From Arenicola marina (taxonomy: Eukaryota > Annelida > Polychaeta > Arenicolidae), in assembly GCA_964019135.1 (NCBI GenBank), contig OZ025258.1, forward strand, positions 7,211,961-7,275,960: a stretch of 64,000 bases of DNA, in the 5' to 3' direction. Position 1 is the first letter of the stretch; every line of letters starts with the position of its first letter. Shown here piece by piece: positions 1 to 11,491 of the stretch. Made by a program: the position numbers and the translations under genes. Below the pieces are notes generated by a model, which was given only the letters and a program-made list of their open reading frames with translations, made no database searches and was not told where the DNA came from.

Positions 1-114
1 TATAGTACATTCATCAATAACCTGAACTCCAGAGTCCCTTGCACACATGTTGTACTATAGGACAATAATAACAATAATATATAATAATATCATAATATTG
101 CAATAAAATGTATA
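1..114. other. AT-rich leader with AAT-type microsatellite
   Basis: Positions 62-107 are a degenerate AAT/ATA-rich simple sequence that ends where the C-rich 21-bp array begins. No gene signal is visible. The change from about 85% AT to about 70% GC within a few bases marks the array edge. Confidence 0.8.
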
Positions 115-940
115 CACCCCCCCACACGCCGGCTACAGCCCCCCACACCTCGGTTACAGCCCCCCACACGCCGGCTACAGCCCCCCACACGCCGGCTACA
201 GCCCCCCACACCTCGGTTACAGCCCCCCACACGCCAGCTACAGCCCCCCACACACCGGCTACAGCCCCCACACCTCGGTTACAGCCCCCCACACGCCGGC
301 TACAGCCCCCCACACGCCGGCTACAGCCCCACACACGCCGGCTACAGCCCCCCACACGCCGGCTACAGCCCCCCACACTTCGGTTACAGCCCCCCACACG
401 CCGGCTACAGCCCCCCCACACCTCGGTTACAGCCCCCCACACGCCGGCTACAGTCCCCCACACGCCGGCTACAGCCCCCCACACCTCGGTTACAGCCCCT
501 CACACGCCGGCTACAGCCCCCCACACGCCGGCTACAGCCCCCCATACCTCGGCTACAGCCCCAAACACGCCGGCTACAGCCCCCCACACGCCGGCTACAG
601 CCCCCCACACCCCGGCTACAGCCCCCCACACGCCGGCTACAGCCCCCCACACCTCGGTTACAGCCCCCCACACGCCGGCTACAGCCCCCCACACGCCGGC
701 TACAGCCCCCCACACCTCGGTTACAGCCCCCCACACGCCGGCTACAGCCCCCCACACGCCGGCTACAGCCCCCCACACCTCGGCTACAGCCCTCCACACG
801 CCGGCTACAGCCCCCCACACCTCGGCTACAGTCCCCCACACCTCGGCTACAGCCCTCCACACGCCGGCTACAGCCCTCCACACCTCGGCTACAGCCCCCC
901 CCCCACACCTCGGCTACAGCCCCCCACACGCCGGCTACAG
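115..940. repeat. 21-bp minisatellite, about 39 copies, with 63-bp higher-order unit
   Basis: The monomer is a C-run followed by ACACGCCGGCTACAG or by ACACCTCGGTTACAG. In the cleanest parts the CTCGGTTACAG version returns every third monomer, which gives a 63-bp higher-order unit. Later copies (about 770-905) switch to CTCGGCTACAG and become irregular. Because 21 is a multiple of three and the monomer lacks stops, the array is open on both strands (PHTPATA-type heptads on the plus strand). One-base changes in C-run length shift the frame part way through. That is expected of non-coding slippage, so I do not call a protein. Confidence 0.97.
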
Positions 941-1236
941 TCCTCCTCGACCACCTACAAGCCTCGGCCGCAGCTCCCATCCCCCCTACCCCACCACCGA
1001 CACCCACTCCCACAGCCCCCCCCCCCCCCGCCCGCCCACCCCGCCCACCCCCGCGCCTGGTTGTCTTGCCATGTTTGTTTCTGTCTGGTCGGCTGTGAGA
1101 CACCCGGGGAGCCGCAGACCCAACACACACCGCTAGGGATTAACATTTTGATCTGATTCCTATGCAACTCTTGTTTTCACTTTTCCCTTCCGGCTTGCCT
1201 TCCTTCCTCGTGCCTATCCGTCCTGGCTAGCTGTAT
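941..1236. other. C-rich flank, no gene seen
   Basis: This stretch holds a run of nine or more C around 1017-1028 and otherwise unremarkable pyrimidine-rich DNA. It has no recognisable exon, promoter or RNA gene. Confidence 0.7.
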
Positions 1237-1446
1237 AGCCACTCAGCCAGCCAGTCAACCAGCCAGTCAACTAGCCAGCCAGCCAACCAGCCAGCCAGCT
1301 AGTCAGCCAGCCAACCAGCCAGCCAGCTAGTCAGCCAGCCAGCCAACCAGCCAGCCAGCCAACTAGCCAGCCAGCCAACCAGCCAGCCAGCCAGCCAGCC
1401 AGCCAGCTAGTCAACCAGCCAGCCAGCCAACTAGCCAGCCAGCCAA
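1237..1446. repeat. CAGC/CAAC/TAGC tetranucleotide microsatellite
   Basis: About 210 bp of tetranucleotide steps alternate CAGC, CAAC, TAGT and TAGC. Interruptions recur in similar order (for example CCAGCTAGTCAGCCAGCC near 1295 and again near 1327), which suggests a secondary period of about 32 bp. Confidence 0.95.
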
Positions 1447-2689
1447 AGGCTAGGCATGGTATTAAGATCGCCGTATTTATAGTTAGATAGTTGGAGTTTT
1501 TTCTATTCTACGGTAATTGCATTATAGCTTGGTTAGAAGGGCTCGTGGACCAGGGTGACACTCGAGGAATACCTAGATGCGGAAACTGTCAATATCATTC
1601 TGGTAGATTTCACCATGGATGCACCCTGGAGGTGTCGCCACATAGGGCAAACTAGTCTTTGGGCTAGCCAGGAAATCAATTTTATCTGCCGCGGAAGCTA
1701 TGACAGGGCGGTCCATATTGTGAGGGAATCGTGGACTTGGCCGTCTGGAAAGTCGACAGGACGCATCCTGGACCAGTGCAACCTTGCCACGCCAGATGAA
1801 TGCGTTCAGCAATTTATATTTAGCGCTTTCTGTGTTAAATTGCTATTGTACCACGCTGACGAGACAGCGGCAAATCGTCATCCCGTATCGAATATTTCAT
1901 TGAACCATAGTCAATAATTAGGTACAGACATGCATTGCATTAATTGAATGGTCCAGTGTTGCTGTAACAGCGTAATGTTCTGTTTTCAATGTACGTACGT
2001 TGTTAATGCTCAGCGCCACGCCCTGCACGAATACTGGACACCATATGGCTCTCACCACACATCTGTGGTCCTTTAACATCACAGACGCAGGTGGTCCGCA
2101 TGGCCGAAGGTTATGCCGAGCTGTGTCTCCATGCCAGCAAGACAATCAACCACTAATAGAATACGCTCTATGGGGCGTCCTTAATAGCCCACATAGTAAC
2201 GCCTTTGACAAACCGCTTCAATAGTGCATCGGTTTTAAATTTACCGTTACATTTACCCCTAGATGGCAATCGTCTATACCTGGACGGATTGGAGCCTGTT
2301 TACAGTTTTACATTGTGCCATCGACGCCCAAGAACAACGCCTCTGTACGGCACAGAGACATGTGTGGCAAGCAATGCACTTCTTACACAATTCTGACGAC
2401 GTACGTCCATTTCCTGGTGGAGTCTTGCAGAACCCCGGCGCCCCGTCAGGCTAGGCCTCAAGGGGGGACTTCTTATTACGTTGTAGCGTCGTAAATAATG
2501 AGGGGTGATGACCGCTTTACGTTTCACAGCGGCTACAGCCGAGTATGGCGCTCCGGACTGCTGTAAATGGTGCACTCGTCGTGCAGCTGTCGAGCAGTCA
2601 GGGAGGTCGTCCTGGTAACGCGACGCCAACTCCAGAGGCTGCAGCTGTAACGGGTGGGGTGGTGGGGCGAGGCTGATGAGCGGGGCTTA
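1447..2689. other. Single-copy stretch, no gene supported
   Basis: Mixed-composition DNA. The longest open frame (1555-1917, 120 codons) begins at GTG rather than ATG and has no recognisable domain or eukaryotic start context. Frames of this size are expected by chance in 64 kb. I see no repeat or RNA gene here. Confidence 0.6.
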
Positions 2690-2970
2690 GCGAGATAGAG
2701 AGGCGGGAGGGTAGGGAGAGGGAGGCGAGGGTAGGGACAGAGGAAGAGGGAAAGGGCGCGAGGGACGGAGGGAGGAGATAGAGAGAGGGATACACAGGGG
2801 AGACAAAGAAGTGGTGAGGAATGAGCAGGAAATAAGAACTGGCAGAGAGAGAAGAAATACGACAAAATTGGATAGAGAGAGGTAGATAAATAGTGAGACA
2901 TGAACATAGAAAAATACAAAAGGAGAGACAAACAGACCGACAGAAAGACAGGTAGAATGAAGTGAGAGAA
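2690..2970. repeat. Polypurine (GA-rich) tract
   Basis: About 280 bp of the plus strand is strongly purine-biased: GAGG and GGGAG steps early, then GAGAGA and AGACAGA steps later. The minus strand therefore reads as long Ser/Leu/Pro-rich open frames, which are artefacts of composition. Long purine:pyrimidine asymmetry can favour triplex DNA, though no function is implied. Confidence 0.85.
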
Positions 2971-3582
2971 AAAAATAGCTGCACCAGACAGTTCAGATAG
3001 AGGGACTAGCAGTGTGGTAGACAGAAGACGGGTCATAGAAGGGGTAAATAAGACACTTTGTGAGAGAAAGAAAGGAAGAGTAACTTGGAACCAGAGCGAA
3101 GGGTGGACAATGCGGAAGACGCTAGCAAGGGAGGATATAAAACCGAATAACGCAACACCAAGCGGTAGTCTGGGGCAGCAATATGTAGCCTGTCATGTCA
3201 TGTCAGACCGTGCCATATTGATGGAAGGGGTATGAGGAGGGACAAGAACCATGACAACCGTGCAAGACGAGGCCAATCAGGAGCTGCGCCCTCATCAGGA
3301 ATAATGCGGGCCGTGCATTATGACGAAGCAATGTGACTCAAGTCTCAGCGACGTGACAATACTGTGGGAGGAATGCTTTACTCGGTGGGGTTAAGCCGCC
3401 TGTTATGATATGTATTAATCATGGCTCATTGTCACAGTATTGGAGGCCATAGAATGGATGTCAGCAGGGTAAAATAAGCATGTTTTTAAACAGAAGCTTA
3501 GCCGTGTCTAAGCGATGAACTAAGTTCCTGAAAAATATTCGATGAAAGATATTACATGAGCATAATCCATGTATTATTTGCT
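2971..3582. other. Single-copy stretch, no gene seen
   Basis: There is no long frame with a credible start, no repeat and no RNA gene signal. The tail (3540-3582) is AT-rich and leads directly into the 24-bp array. Confidence 0.6.
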
Positions 3583-4047
3583 GTATTACCGATTGCCATC
3601 GCTGAAGTATTACCGATTACCATCGCTGAAGTATTACCGATTACCATCGCTGAAGTATTACCGATTACCATCGCTGAAGTATTACCGATTACCATCGCTG
3701 AAGTATTACCTTACCATCGCTGAATTATTAGTTAACCATCGCTGAAGTATTACCGATTACCATCGCTAAAGTATTACCGATTACCATCGCTGAAGTATTA
3801 CCGATTACCATCGCTGAAGTATTACCGATTACCATCGCTGAAGTATTACCGATTACCATCGCTGAAGTATTACCGATTACCATCGCTGAAGTATTACCGA
3901 TTACCATCGCTGAAGTATTACCGATTACCATCGCTGAAGTATTACCGATTACCATCGCTGAAGTATTACCAATTACCATCGCTGAAGTATTACCGATTAC
4001 CATCGCTGAAGTATTACCAATTACCATCGCTGAAATATTAGCGATTA
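3583..4047. repeat. 24-bp minisatellite, about 19 copies
   Basis: The monomer contains TATTACCGATTACCATCGCT and is highly uniform. One shortened copy and one variant lie near 3705-3740, and AATTACC variants lie near 3970 and 4018. The 24-bp period and lack of stops on the minus strand give an apparent MVIGNTSA octad repeat of 99 codons. The near-perfect identity suggests recent expansion rather than coding constraint. Confidence 0.97.
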
Positions 4048-7000
4048 GTTATCATTTCTATAGAATGAATCCAAGAGGACTATTTACGACTGAAACAAGG
4101 TGGAGAAGGAATCAACAATGAATACATGTGTGTGCCTGGAGAATGATTGATATGGCCGGGACGTTCGGTGTGGAGTACCCCCCCCCCTCCCCCCACAGAG
4201 GTGGTAGAGGGGGTGGGGGTGATAACAGGGACACTAAGAGGCGGACAGTGTCACCCCCGGGGGTTTGTGGGGACGCAGCCTATCCGCGCCGTGTCATTCT
4301 GCTGAGCCGTGCGTCTGTCCTGATTAAATCTCCAGTATTTGTCGATAGCGCTTAGCACCCTAACCCTTTGTTTATACCCGGCTCCGACTACTTGGCCTCT
4401 CGTGACCTTCAAATCGCTAAAGCCAAAACCCTAGCTTTCATCATTCCCCGCGCCCTTAAGTCCGTAGTACCGCTCCCAGCCCCCTCCACCCCCCCCCCCC
4501 CCACACACACCAACATACACACATTCCGCCTCCCCCACCCCCCCCCAAACCCCCCACCCGCCTTAATCCAGGATCGCCTACAAGTTTCCCCTTTTGTCTT
4601 CTATCGGCCACCGAGTCGAGTTGAGTCGGCTACTGTGGTATAAGGACCGGTGAAAGCCGCGTGGGCCGCCGATGGCCCAATATAGTCTCGCCTGCTCCCC
4701 GGAGAGATTAATCCAATCAGATACATATATTGATGGCGTCTTTCATTCGCGCAGCTGTGGCGAGGCATCCGTCAGGGAGAAGCGCTCTCTACCGGCTGTG
4801 ATTGGACAGCCAAGGGGCGCCGCCAGGCACCCCACTCGAGGAGGCTCACGAGGACCGAAAACTACATAAGGATCATTTACCGCTGTATTCCGTCAAACGC
4901 CGTTGCTGCGTGGCTCGGTCGCGCATGTATCACGGGCAATAACCAACCGAGCGCGCTTGCCCTGGAAGAGAAAGACGGGAACGCAAAACGAGAGGGGAAA
5001 ACGGGAGGCGAAAAGCGGGAGTGAAAAGGGAGATCGTAGCGTAATCACGGTGGAATGGGGTGGGAGCGGGTTTGGAGAGAAGGGGGGGGGGGTGATCAGA
5101 ATATTCAATCCGAGCACCGTAGAATCCACGTGGTGCACAGTGGAGCTATCTCGTGGGAATATCGCCCATGCATAACATAGACGTATAACATGGACTGTCC
5201 TCCACGCATGGGCGCATTTCAATGGTTCGGTCAGGAGAGACGACATTGCATTTTAAAATACAGTTACGGAATTGGGCAATGAAATGTAGAATAAAGAAGA
5301 CGCGAACCTCCCCCATTATGGAGGGCAACATATCCAACGATTTATTTGTTTTTGCGGCGACGCCACGTGTCGTGAGTGATGGCTGAAGACGGGTTGGCCC
5401 TGGTGGCAGAGTGATATTTCCGATTGGCCCCTCGTGGTGCGTCCAGAGGCCAATACGGACAGATACGGCTCATAACACAGCCAGTCGCCGGGGCAATCGA
5501 TTCAAATGCTTTCGAATTGGTCCCCTAGATTGAAGGCTGCGTTTCGTGTAAGAGAGTTGATCTGCGAAAGCCCGGATGTCGCCGGCCAAGGTCAAGGTCA
5601 AGGTTAATGCCAGAGTTTGGCGGCTGAAGATTGGAAGAACGCGATAGGTCAAAAAGGTCAGCGAGAACGTCTGGGATTAAGGACGTTTTGAGGTGATGTG
5701 AAGGTCATGGTAGAAGGAAAGCGAGCAAAGAAGTTGACTTCATAGGTCGGCGGTAGCACACTGGCGGGTGTCTGACATCCCGGGTTTATATCCCATCACT
5801 GGCCATAATACATCGGACCGGGGTGGGGAAGGCTTTGGAAAGCAGGACCGCGGTTGACAGATTTCTAATTCCCGGCCCCCCCATCGGGCATTAAATGTAT
5901 AGCTGTCCCGAACCATGGATATAACCGTATTTCCACACCAGATGTAAAAAGGTTGAAATGTTGCGTAGTTTCGCTATATTTAGGCCATCGATAGTTTATT
6001 GCCTTTGTTACAGCCCCGGTGTCGGGGCCTATTTCATTTTGCCGCGCTGGTTAAATTGGATGACGTGTGGGGTCTTGCATGAGGGTGTGGGGGTGGAGGG
6101 GTGGAGGGTGGGGGGGAGTAGAGAGAAGGGGGAAGATTGCAATACCCTGACCCTGACAACACGCAACTTCACCCCAACCTGTCGTGTATTCCTCCGCGTG
6201 AAGCGGTGATCACGTCTTCATTTCCTTTTAGTCGTGGTGCGGCATTTGTCCTTGTAACAGGACCGTCATGTCCACCCGCACCCCCCCCCCCTCCCGCCTC
6301 CCCTCGCGCCCCTCCATCCTCCCCGCCGCCGCATTCTGTGAGCCTTAATTAGATGACGCTCGCGCAGTTTCAAATCACCGCTTAATCCCGAAGCCGCTCT
6401 CCCCCCAGCCCCTACCCTGCCCTGCCCCCATGCCCCCCACCGCCCCCTTTATCCCGATAACCCGACACTCATGCACTGCATCTTCGGTCTCTCTCGGACC
6501 TTGTAAAGCCAGACGGTCCCCGGCTAAAATCCAGCGTGTCTGGTGCCAAGTCATAAACTGTCGTGGGTGTTTTTTCCCCCATGGTGCCCCATCACCTGCC
6601 CCCCTCCCCCCGCCCCCTACACCCCCACTCACCCACACCGCGCCCGACCCCCGCCCGACCCACCTAAATGTCGCATTTATCGTCTTGTCCTTGCACGGGG
6701 ATTACCAACTCGGGGCCGGCCCCCTTACGCACCCCGCAAATATGTCTCCTGGCCCCACTGGCAGTTCCTTTATGGTCGAGAGATCCCCCAGGCACCGCTT
6801 GTGGCAGATATTGAATTTTGTGTTTGTCCCAGACACAGTGAGATCGTGTAGGGCTCGATAGGAGCCATCGGTCTCTTCCTTCGTATCGTTATCGCACAGA
6901 GGGACGTGCCAGAATAAAATTGGCGTTGATAAAGACCAGATACTCTTGGGCATCGCTCATAGGTAGAATCGGGCCAGCGCCGCACGGAAAGGCAACAACG

Positions 7001-7078
7001 CAATACCCGTAAGTGTACACACGTTCGGGATATTTGACGGGAAAGGTGAATATGGGGGCCACCTGGATCGAGGACAGA
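4048..7078. other. Single-copy stretch with C/G runs and a receptor half-site cluster
   Basis: This 3 kb has no credible gene. It holds poly-C runs near 4179-4190 and 4491-4502, a purine-biased patch at about 4968-5040, a poly-G run near 5082, C-rich stretches at 6280-6340 and 6590-6660, and the AGGTCA cluster annotated separately at 5588-5707. Its open frames are Pro-rich readings of C-rich DNA. The 143-codon frame at 6430-6861 has no recognisable domain. Confidence 0.6.
5588..5707 (+). promoter_or_regulatory. Cluster of AGGTCA nuclear-receptor half-sites
   Basis: Exact AGGTCA hexamers lie at 5589-5594, 5595-5600, 5646-5651, 5655-5660 and 5702-5707, with a variant AGGTTA at 5601-5606. The first three are head-to-tail with no spacer. 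The 5646/5655 pair is a direct repeat with a 3-bp spacer (DR3). All are on the plus strand. AGGTCA is the known half-site of nuclear receptors, and the TCAAGGTCA form is preferred by monomeric NR5A/ERR-type receptors. Whether these sites act as an enhancer here is inference. Confidence 0.4.
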
Positions 7079-7462
7079 TATACACTGTTATACATGTGTG
7101 GTACACTGTTATACATGTGTGGTACACTGTTATGCATGTGTGGTACACTGTTATATACGTGTGGTACATTGTTATACATGTGTGGTACACTGTTATACAT
7201 GTGTGGTACACTGTTATACATGTGTGGTACATTGTTATACATGTGTGGTACACTGTTATACATGTGTGGTACACTGTTATACATGTGTAGTACACTGTTA
7301 TACATGTGTGGTACACTGTTATACATGTGTGGTACACTGTTACACGTGTGGTACACTGTGATACATGTGTGGTACACTGTTATACATGTGTGGTACACTG
7401 TTATACACGTGTGTTACACTGTTATACATGTGTCGTACACTGTTATACATGTGTCGTACACT
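7079..7462. repeat. 21-bp minisatellite, about 18 copies
   Basis: The monomer contains ATACATGTGTGGTACACTGT. Variants include a TATACGTG copy near 7152, one 18-base copy near 7340, and TGTTACAC or TGTCGTACAC versions toward the 3' edge. It shares its period, but not its sequence, with the array at 115-940. Both strands read open in several frames (for example MYNSVPH heptads on the minus strand). The internal CATG/GTAC symmetry makes the strand frames look alike. Confidence 0.97.
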
Positions 7463-8394
7463 TGGCACGAATATATAAAGGTTATGCTATAAGTTGCCGC
7501 CAGACTTAAAGAGAGTGAAATATTTGAGTGAAACTGCACATAATGGGCGAATTTTGTCACATATTATATGCTAGGAGAATACACCATGGATATTAAAGAT
7601 CAAATGGTACATTAACGATCTTAACTAATGACAGAATGGTCGCAAACGTTTCCAATATGTATCTTGGATGATACGTGGGACCAACACTGGCAGACTAATA
7701 TATTGTGGGGTAACCATGGACTTCCGTCCATAACCCGAAATATCCACGCAGCTCTTACAGAGGACTGTCTAGGATATGTATATTAGACAGTCGGTAGGTA
7801 ACAACACGGTTTATCATAGACTGCTACCACAGCTGTAGCGGGCTGAGTTGAGTTTGAAACATAAAATACTTCGAACTGAATGCATTCAATGTTAAAGACT
7901 GTTTGCCGTGGGTTTACAGTGCAGACAAACGGTAAAGTGTTCTAACCCCGATGGTCCCTGGTCAGGGAAGCCTCCATGGCCCACGCTACGGGCTCCTGGG
8001 GTGGGGGCGGGGGGGGGGAACACACGGCCTTCCACAACGAGCCTTAACCGTGACTACCTGTTGTCAACCACCGGCACAGGTCCAGGTTTATTGTGGCTGT
8101 AAATCACCTGTTCTGAGGCCGCTGCTGGGCGGAGGCACTGGCTGCAGCAACGGTCTTTATGCTCATTGCACACACAATGCATCGGGGCCGCTACAGCCGT
8201 TACAACGCCTGCAAGATGGGGCAAAACTCAACGGCTTTGATTGATATCACGAGTGCCTTTTGTATACATGCCTAATGTTAATGTTTTATACTGCTGCCGC
8301 GTTTGCACAAACGCTTCCAATCAAAAATTAAGCTGTGACATCTGACCTGAACGCACAGTGTGAAATGTCATCAATTATGATCGTGGTGCTGAAG
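7463..8394. other. Single-copy stretch, no gene seen
   Basis: There is no supported gene. A G-run lies near 8010-8018. Short frames around 7908-8244 have no recognisable domain. Confidence 0.6.
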
Positions 8395-8662
8395 GTATCC
8401 AGGGGCAGATCTAGGAATTTGCCAAGAGGGGGGGGGGGTTCCTCTCTGAAAACTTCCGACCAAGGGGTGTGCTCTCTGAAAACTTCCGACCGGGGGGGGG
8501 GGGGGGCAGGGTGTGCTCAGAGAAGCTGACTTTAACAGTGTATGTTTAGCTTCCCAAGGGGGGCGTTGCTCTGTCTCTCTGAAAACTTGCGACCGGTGGG
8601 GGGGGTGGACGGGGGCTGCTCTGAAGACTTGTGACCGGGGGGGGGGGGGGGCCTTGGGCTTG
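8395..8662. repeat. Degenerate G-rich repeat with possible DNA-transposon end
   Basis: It begins with CAGGGGCAGATCTAGG (8400-8415), then contains about four degenerate copies of a unit built on CTCTGAAAACTTCCGACC followed by a run of 8-14 G. The opening resembles the CAGGGGCGGATC-type termini seen on many invertebrate hAT-like non-autonomous elements. No transposase, opposite end or target duplication could be confirmed. The G-runs have strong quadruplex potential on the plus strand. Confidence 0.5.
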
Positions 8663-8676
8663 ACCCTAGGCTGGGA

Positions 8677-8712
8677 ACCGGCCTAGAGGTGCTCGCAGCA
8701 TACTAGGCCGGT
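8677..8712. repeat. 10-bp perfect inverted repeat
   Basis: ACCGGCCTAG at 8677-8686 is matched by its exact reverse complement at 8703-8712, leaving a 16-base loop. It directly follows the G-rich repeat and could be that element's edge or a chance hairpin. Confidence 0.5.
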
Positions 8713-11252
8713 AACTAGTAATTTTTAAGCCTCCGTGATTGGTCGAGCGCCCGTTGTACTGCAGATGCTATGGCAAGCCAAAATGAATTTTCATATCTTC
8801 AAGAAATTAACTGTAAAATTGTTGTATACACGTCTTTACATGAGTTGCACATATGTCCTATTATTTAAAAACATATTACAATGTAAAGTAAATTGGATAA
8901 TAAATTGGATTTCACATAGCATACGAAACATAGCGATTAGGAATAGAGAGACATTGAATTTGTTTGCCCGGAAGAAGGGTATTTTGGCAAATATTATACG
9001 AAGCTGATGTCGTCCTCGTCGTCATTACTGGTTATAATTGAGATGACGAAACGGAAACATTGCCTATATTCCGTGATAGTTCAGCGGCTAAACGACAAAT
9101 TATGTCGATTTGTGCATTTGGTGGTAAAAGCATAAAAGTTAGCACACTTGTCCTTAATATCCTTGTATTTAAATTTAGCTAATGTCAAGTCGACTTTACC
9201 CCTGGCGGTCATTTCAACCCCCCCCCCCCCCGAATGAATGCGTTGGTAGTGCAGAACACGTATCAAGACCAGAAAAATCAATCAACAGTGTCATCCCGGC
9301 TTTGGTGTGTACATATCTACTACGTCTTCCTGTTGTGGCACGACTCACGCAGTGGTGTGTGTGGTTAACTATTCCAGATATGACGTCGTTGACATGCCTG
9401 TGTGCCTCCATTACAGGGACAACCAACGGCACGCAGCACCGACCGGGCGCTGAAACAGACCACGAATTATGGTTCAACTCAATTATACATGAAACATCGC
9501 GAGTCATTATGTCAGAGATGGCGGGTTAAGCATAACCTCATGTTCTGGGGAGGCGCTATGCCATACCCCCACCCCCCATACCCCCGCCCCTCCGCCGCCG
9601 ATCACCCTCTCATCCCCCAGCCATGTGTTGACTACACATATATCAGATATTTATCGTTTAGCTGTTATTGTGTTCGCCAGGCGGCGCTGCAGTTCTTACG
9701 CCAAATATAAGGAGTGATCATCCGCGGAGTAATATGTTCCAGACTGTTTACCGAGCGGTGATCCCACAAGGGATGTCCACACACACACAATTCGACAGTT
9801 CAACCTTGGTAATAGTTCTACCTAGTTATCGCTGACTGACATTGGCCACGTGGTGTCATATATATTGCAGGCCACGGTCCTATATATATCTTTCCCACGG
9901 CCCCTAGCCGTCTGGGCTTTACCAGGCAGCACCTTAACGTCCACGGAATATGATAATGCACTTCCAGAACTCTTTTTAAAAAAAAAATCCTGGACAAAAT
10001 TACTCTGGGCCTCTAGCAGGACCTCTAGGGTGACCCCTAGCGGCGAGTATGGGAGAGTGGTTACACTTCCAGAAAGAGGTGATTTGTGACCCGTCGGCCG
10101 ACCATTGTCTTTACCATTCGGCGCCGTTGTCAAGAGAGACGCCGACGCCATCATTATTAAAGAAGCAATCGTCTCAAAGGTACATTAGTGGTTAGTCCCA
10201 GTGGCACCGAACAATGTATATATATATATATATACTGCTAGGCGGCGGGGCGGGTGCTGAGACGCCTCGCTTGTTGTGGATATGCTGCGGCAAGCTGCAC
10301 GCTAAGTTAGTGAGGGAAAATATATACGATAATAAGAGACCCGGACGGAAGAATAAAAATGGCGCATGGTGTACATGTAAGCTACAAAGGGTGGCGTTGG
10401 AGTTAATGTCATCATTCACCACCTGAGACATGTTTTTAATTCAGGAAAAAATGCCAAAACATACAGTGGGTGCATGGCGGCTCGCTGCCAAGCACCTGGC
10501 AAACAGCTGGCTATACCTAATACGGTGTCAGCCTTACATCGTCCATTATTGCGCCTGAAGGGCTGATGAAAAAAAAGCGGGTGCCAAGCCAGTGGAGCAA
10601 TTTAAGTGGCCTGCTTGTAGGCGACTTGTGGGGTTATTGGGAGAAAAACGAATAAGAAAAGAAAAAAAAGGAAGCCCACAAAGAAACTTTAGCTGTTGGC
10701 GGCTTGGCGCTGTATGTTCTCCAGCAGTGACTCGGGAGGTTCCGACAAGGGGTCTTTTTGACTGGACATTGTTTACTCACATCTTACATCACAGCATAGG
10801 GGAAAGGGCAGGACGTGAACTTTGGCGGGATATAGCCGGACATAATAAAACCTCGCCAGTCGCGACCTTGTCTAATAAACCTCTAAGTAAGATGAATAGC
10901 GCCGCGGACTTTTGACCTGCTAGTTCATCATTATGGATGGAATATCTACATTTGTTTTTTGTGCACGGGGTGTTGCAGGTTCTTGTTATGGCGGCAGGCC
11001 ATATATTGCGGTGACATGAATGCATTCGAAATGAAATACAGGACGCTGGCATGACGCTCTCGCTGGACTTTGAACGCGTGCACACATACTAATATGTTGA
11101 AGCTGCTCATGCATCAATTCTTCGCATACATTTGATTTTTAAGAGCTTTTGGGAGATATGTCTTGAACACATTATCTGACTGTGTGAATGTTAACTCGAA
11201 ATAGATATATCATTATACTTAGGGGCAAAACCGGCAGCGATTCTAGAAGTTT
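8713..11252. other. Single-copy stretch, no gene seen
   Basis: AT-rich DNA (8715-9180) is followed by mixed DNA. It contains a poly-C run near 9220-9231, a TA dinucleotide run at 10217-10234, and A-runs near 9976, 10571 and 10660. Frames up to about 115 codons lack recognisable domains. No RNA gene was found. Confidence 0.6.
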
Positions 11253-11320
11253 GATGACGTAGTACACAAGAAAGCCACACCTTCCCGATGACGTAGTACA
11301 CAAGAAAGTCACACCTTCCC
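11253..11320. repeat. 34-bp tandem duplication carrying TGACGTAGTACAC
   Basis: Two adjacent 34-bp copies start with GATGACGTAGTACACAAG and differ by a single base (GCC versus GTC). Related motifs occur at 52853 and 54004, and a similar 33-34-bp tandem set lies at 25010-25165, so this is probably a dispersed family. Confidence 0.85.
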
Positions 11321-11491
11321 GCAAGAGATGCCCCAGATCGACCAACAAAAGGCCTCACACTATGCCCTGTTATTTATTGTGTATAATAAATTTGTTCTCG
11401 TACACTTTCAATGAATTCAATATACTATTTCCATGCAAAACATTAAACAGTTTAGGTAATATTGCTGTACGAGTACTACTAGTAGGCGTAT
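11321..11491. other. Short spacer before the 46-bp array
   Basis: AT-rich single-copy DNA with no supported feature. Confidence 0.5.

Noticed and set aside
1555-1917. A 120-codon hypothetical protein
   Set aside because: It starts at GTG, has no recognisable domain, and its length is unremarkable for chance in a 64-kb six-frame scan.
5740-5830. tRNA-like sequence with GGGTTTATATCCC
   Set aside because: There is no acceptable A box at the right distance and the B box is off consensus.
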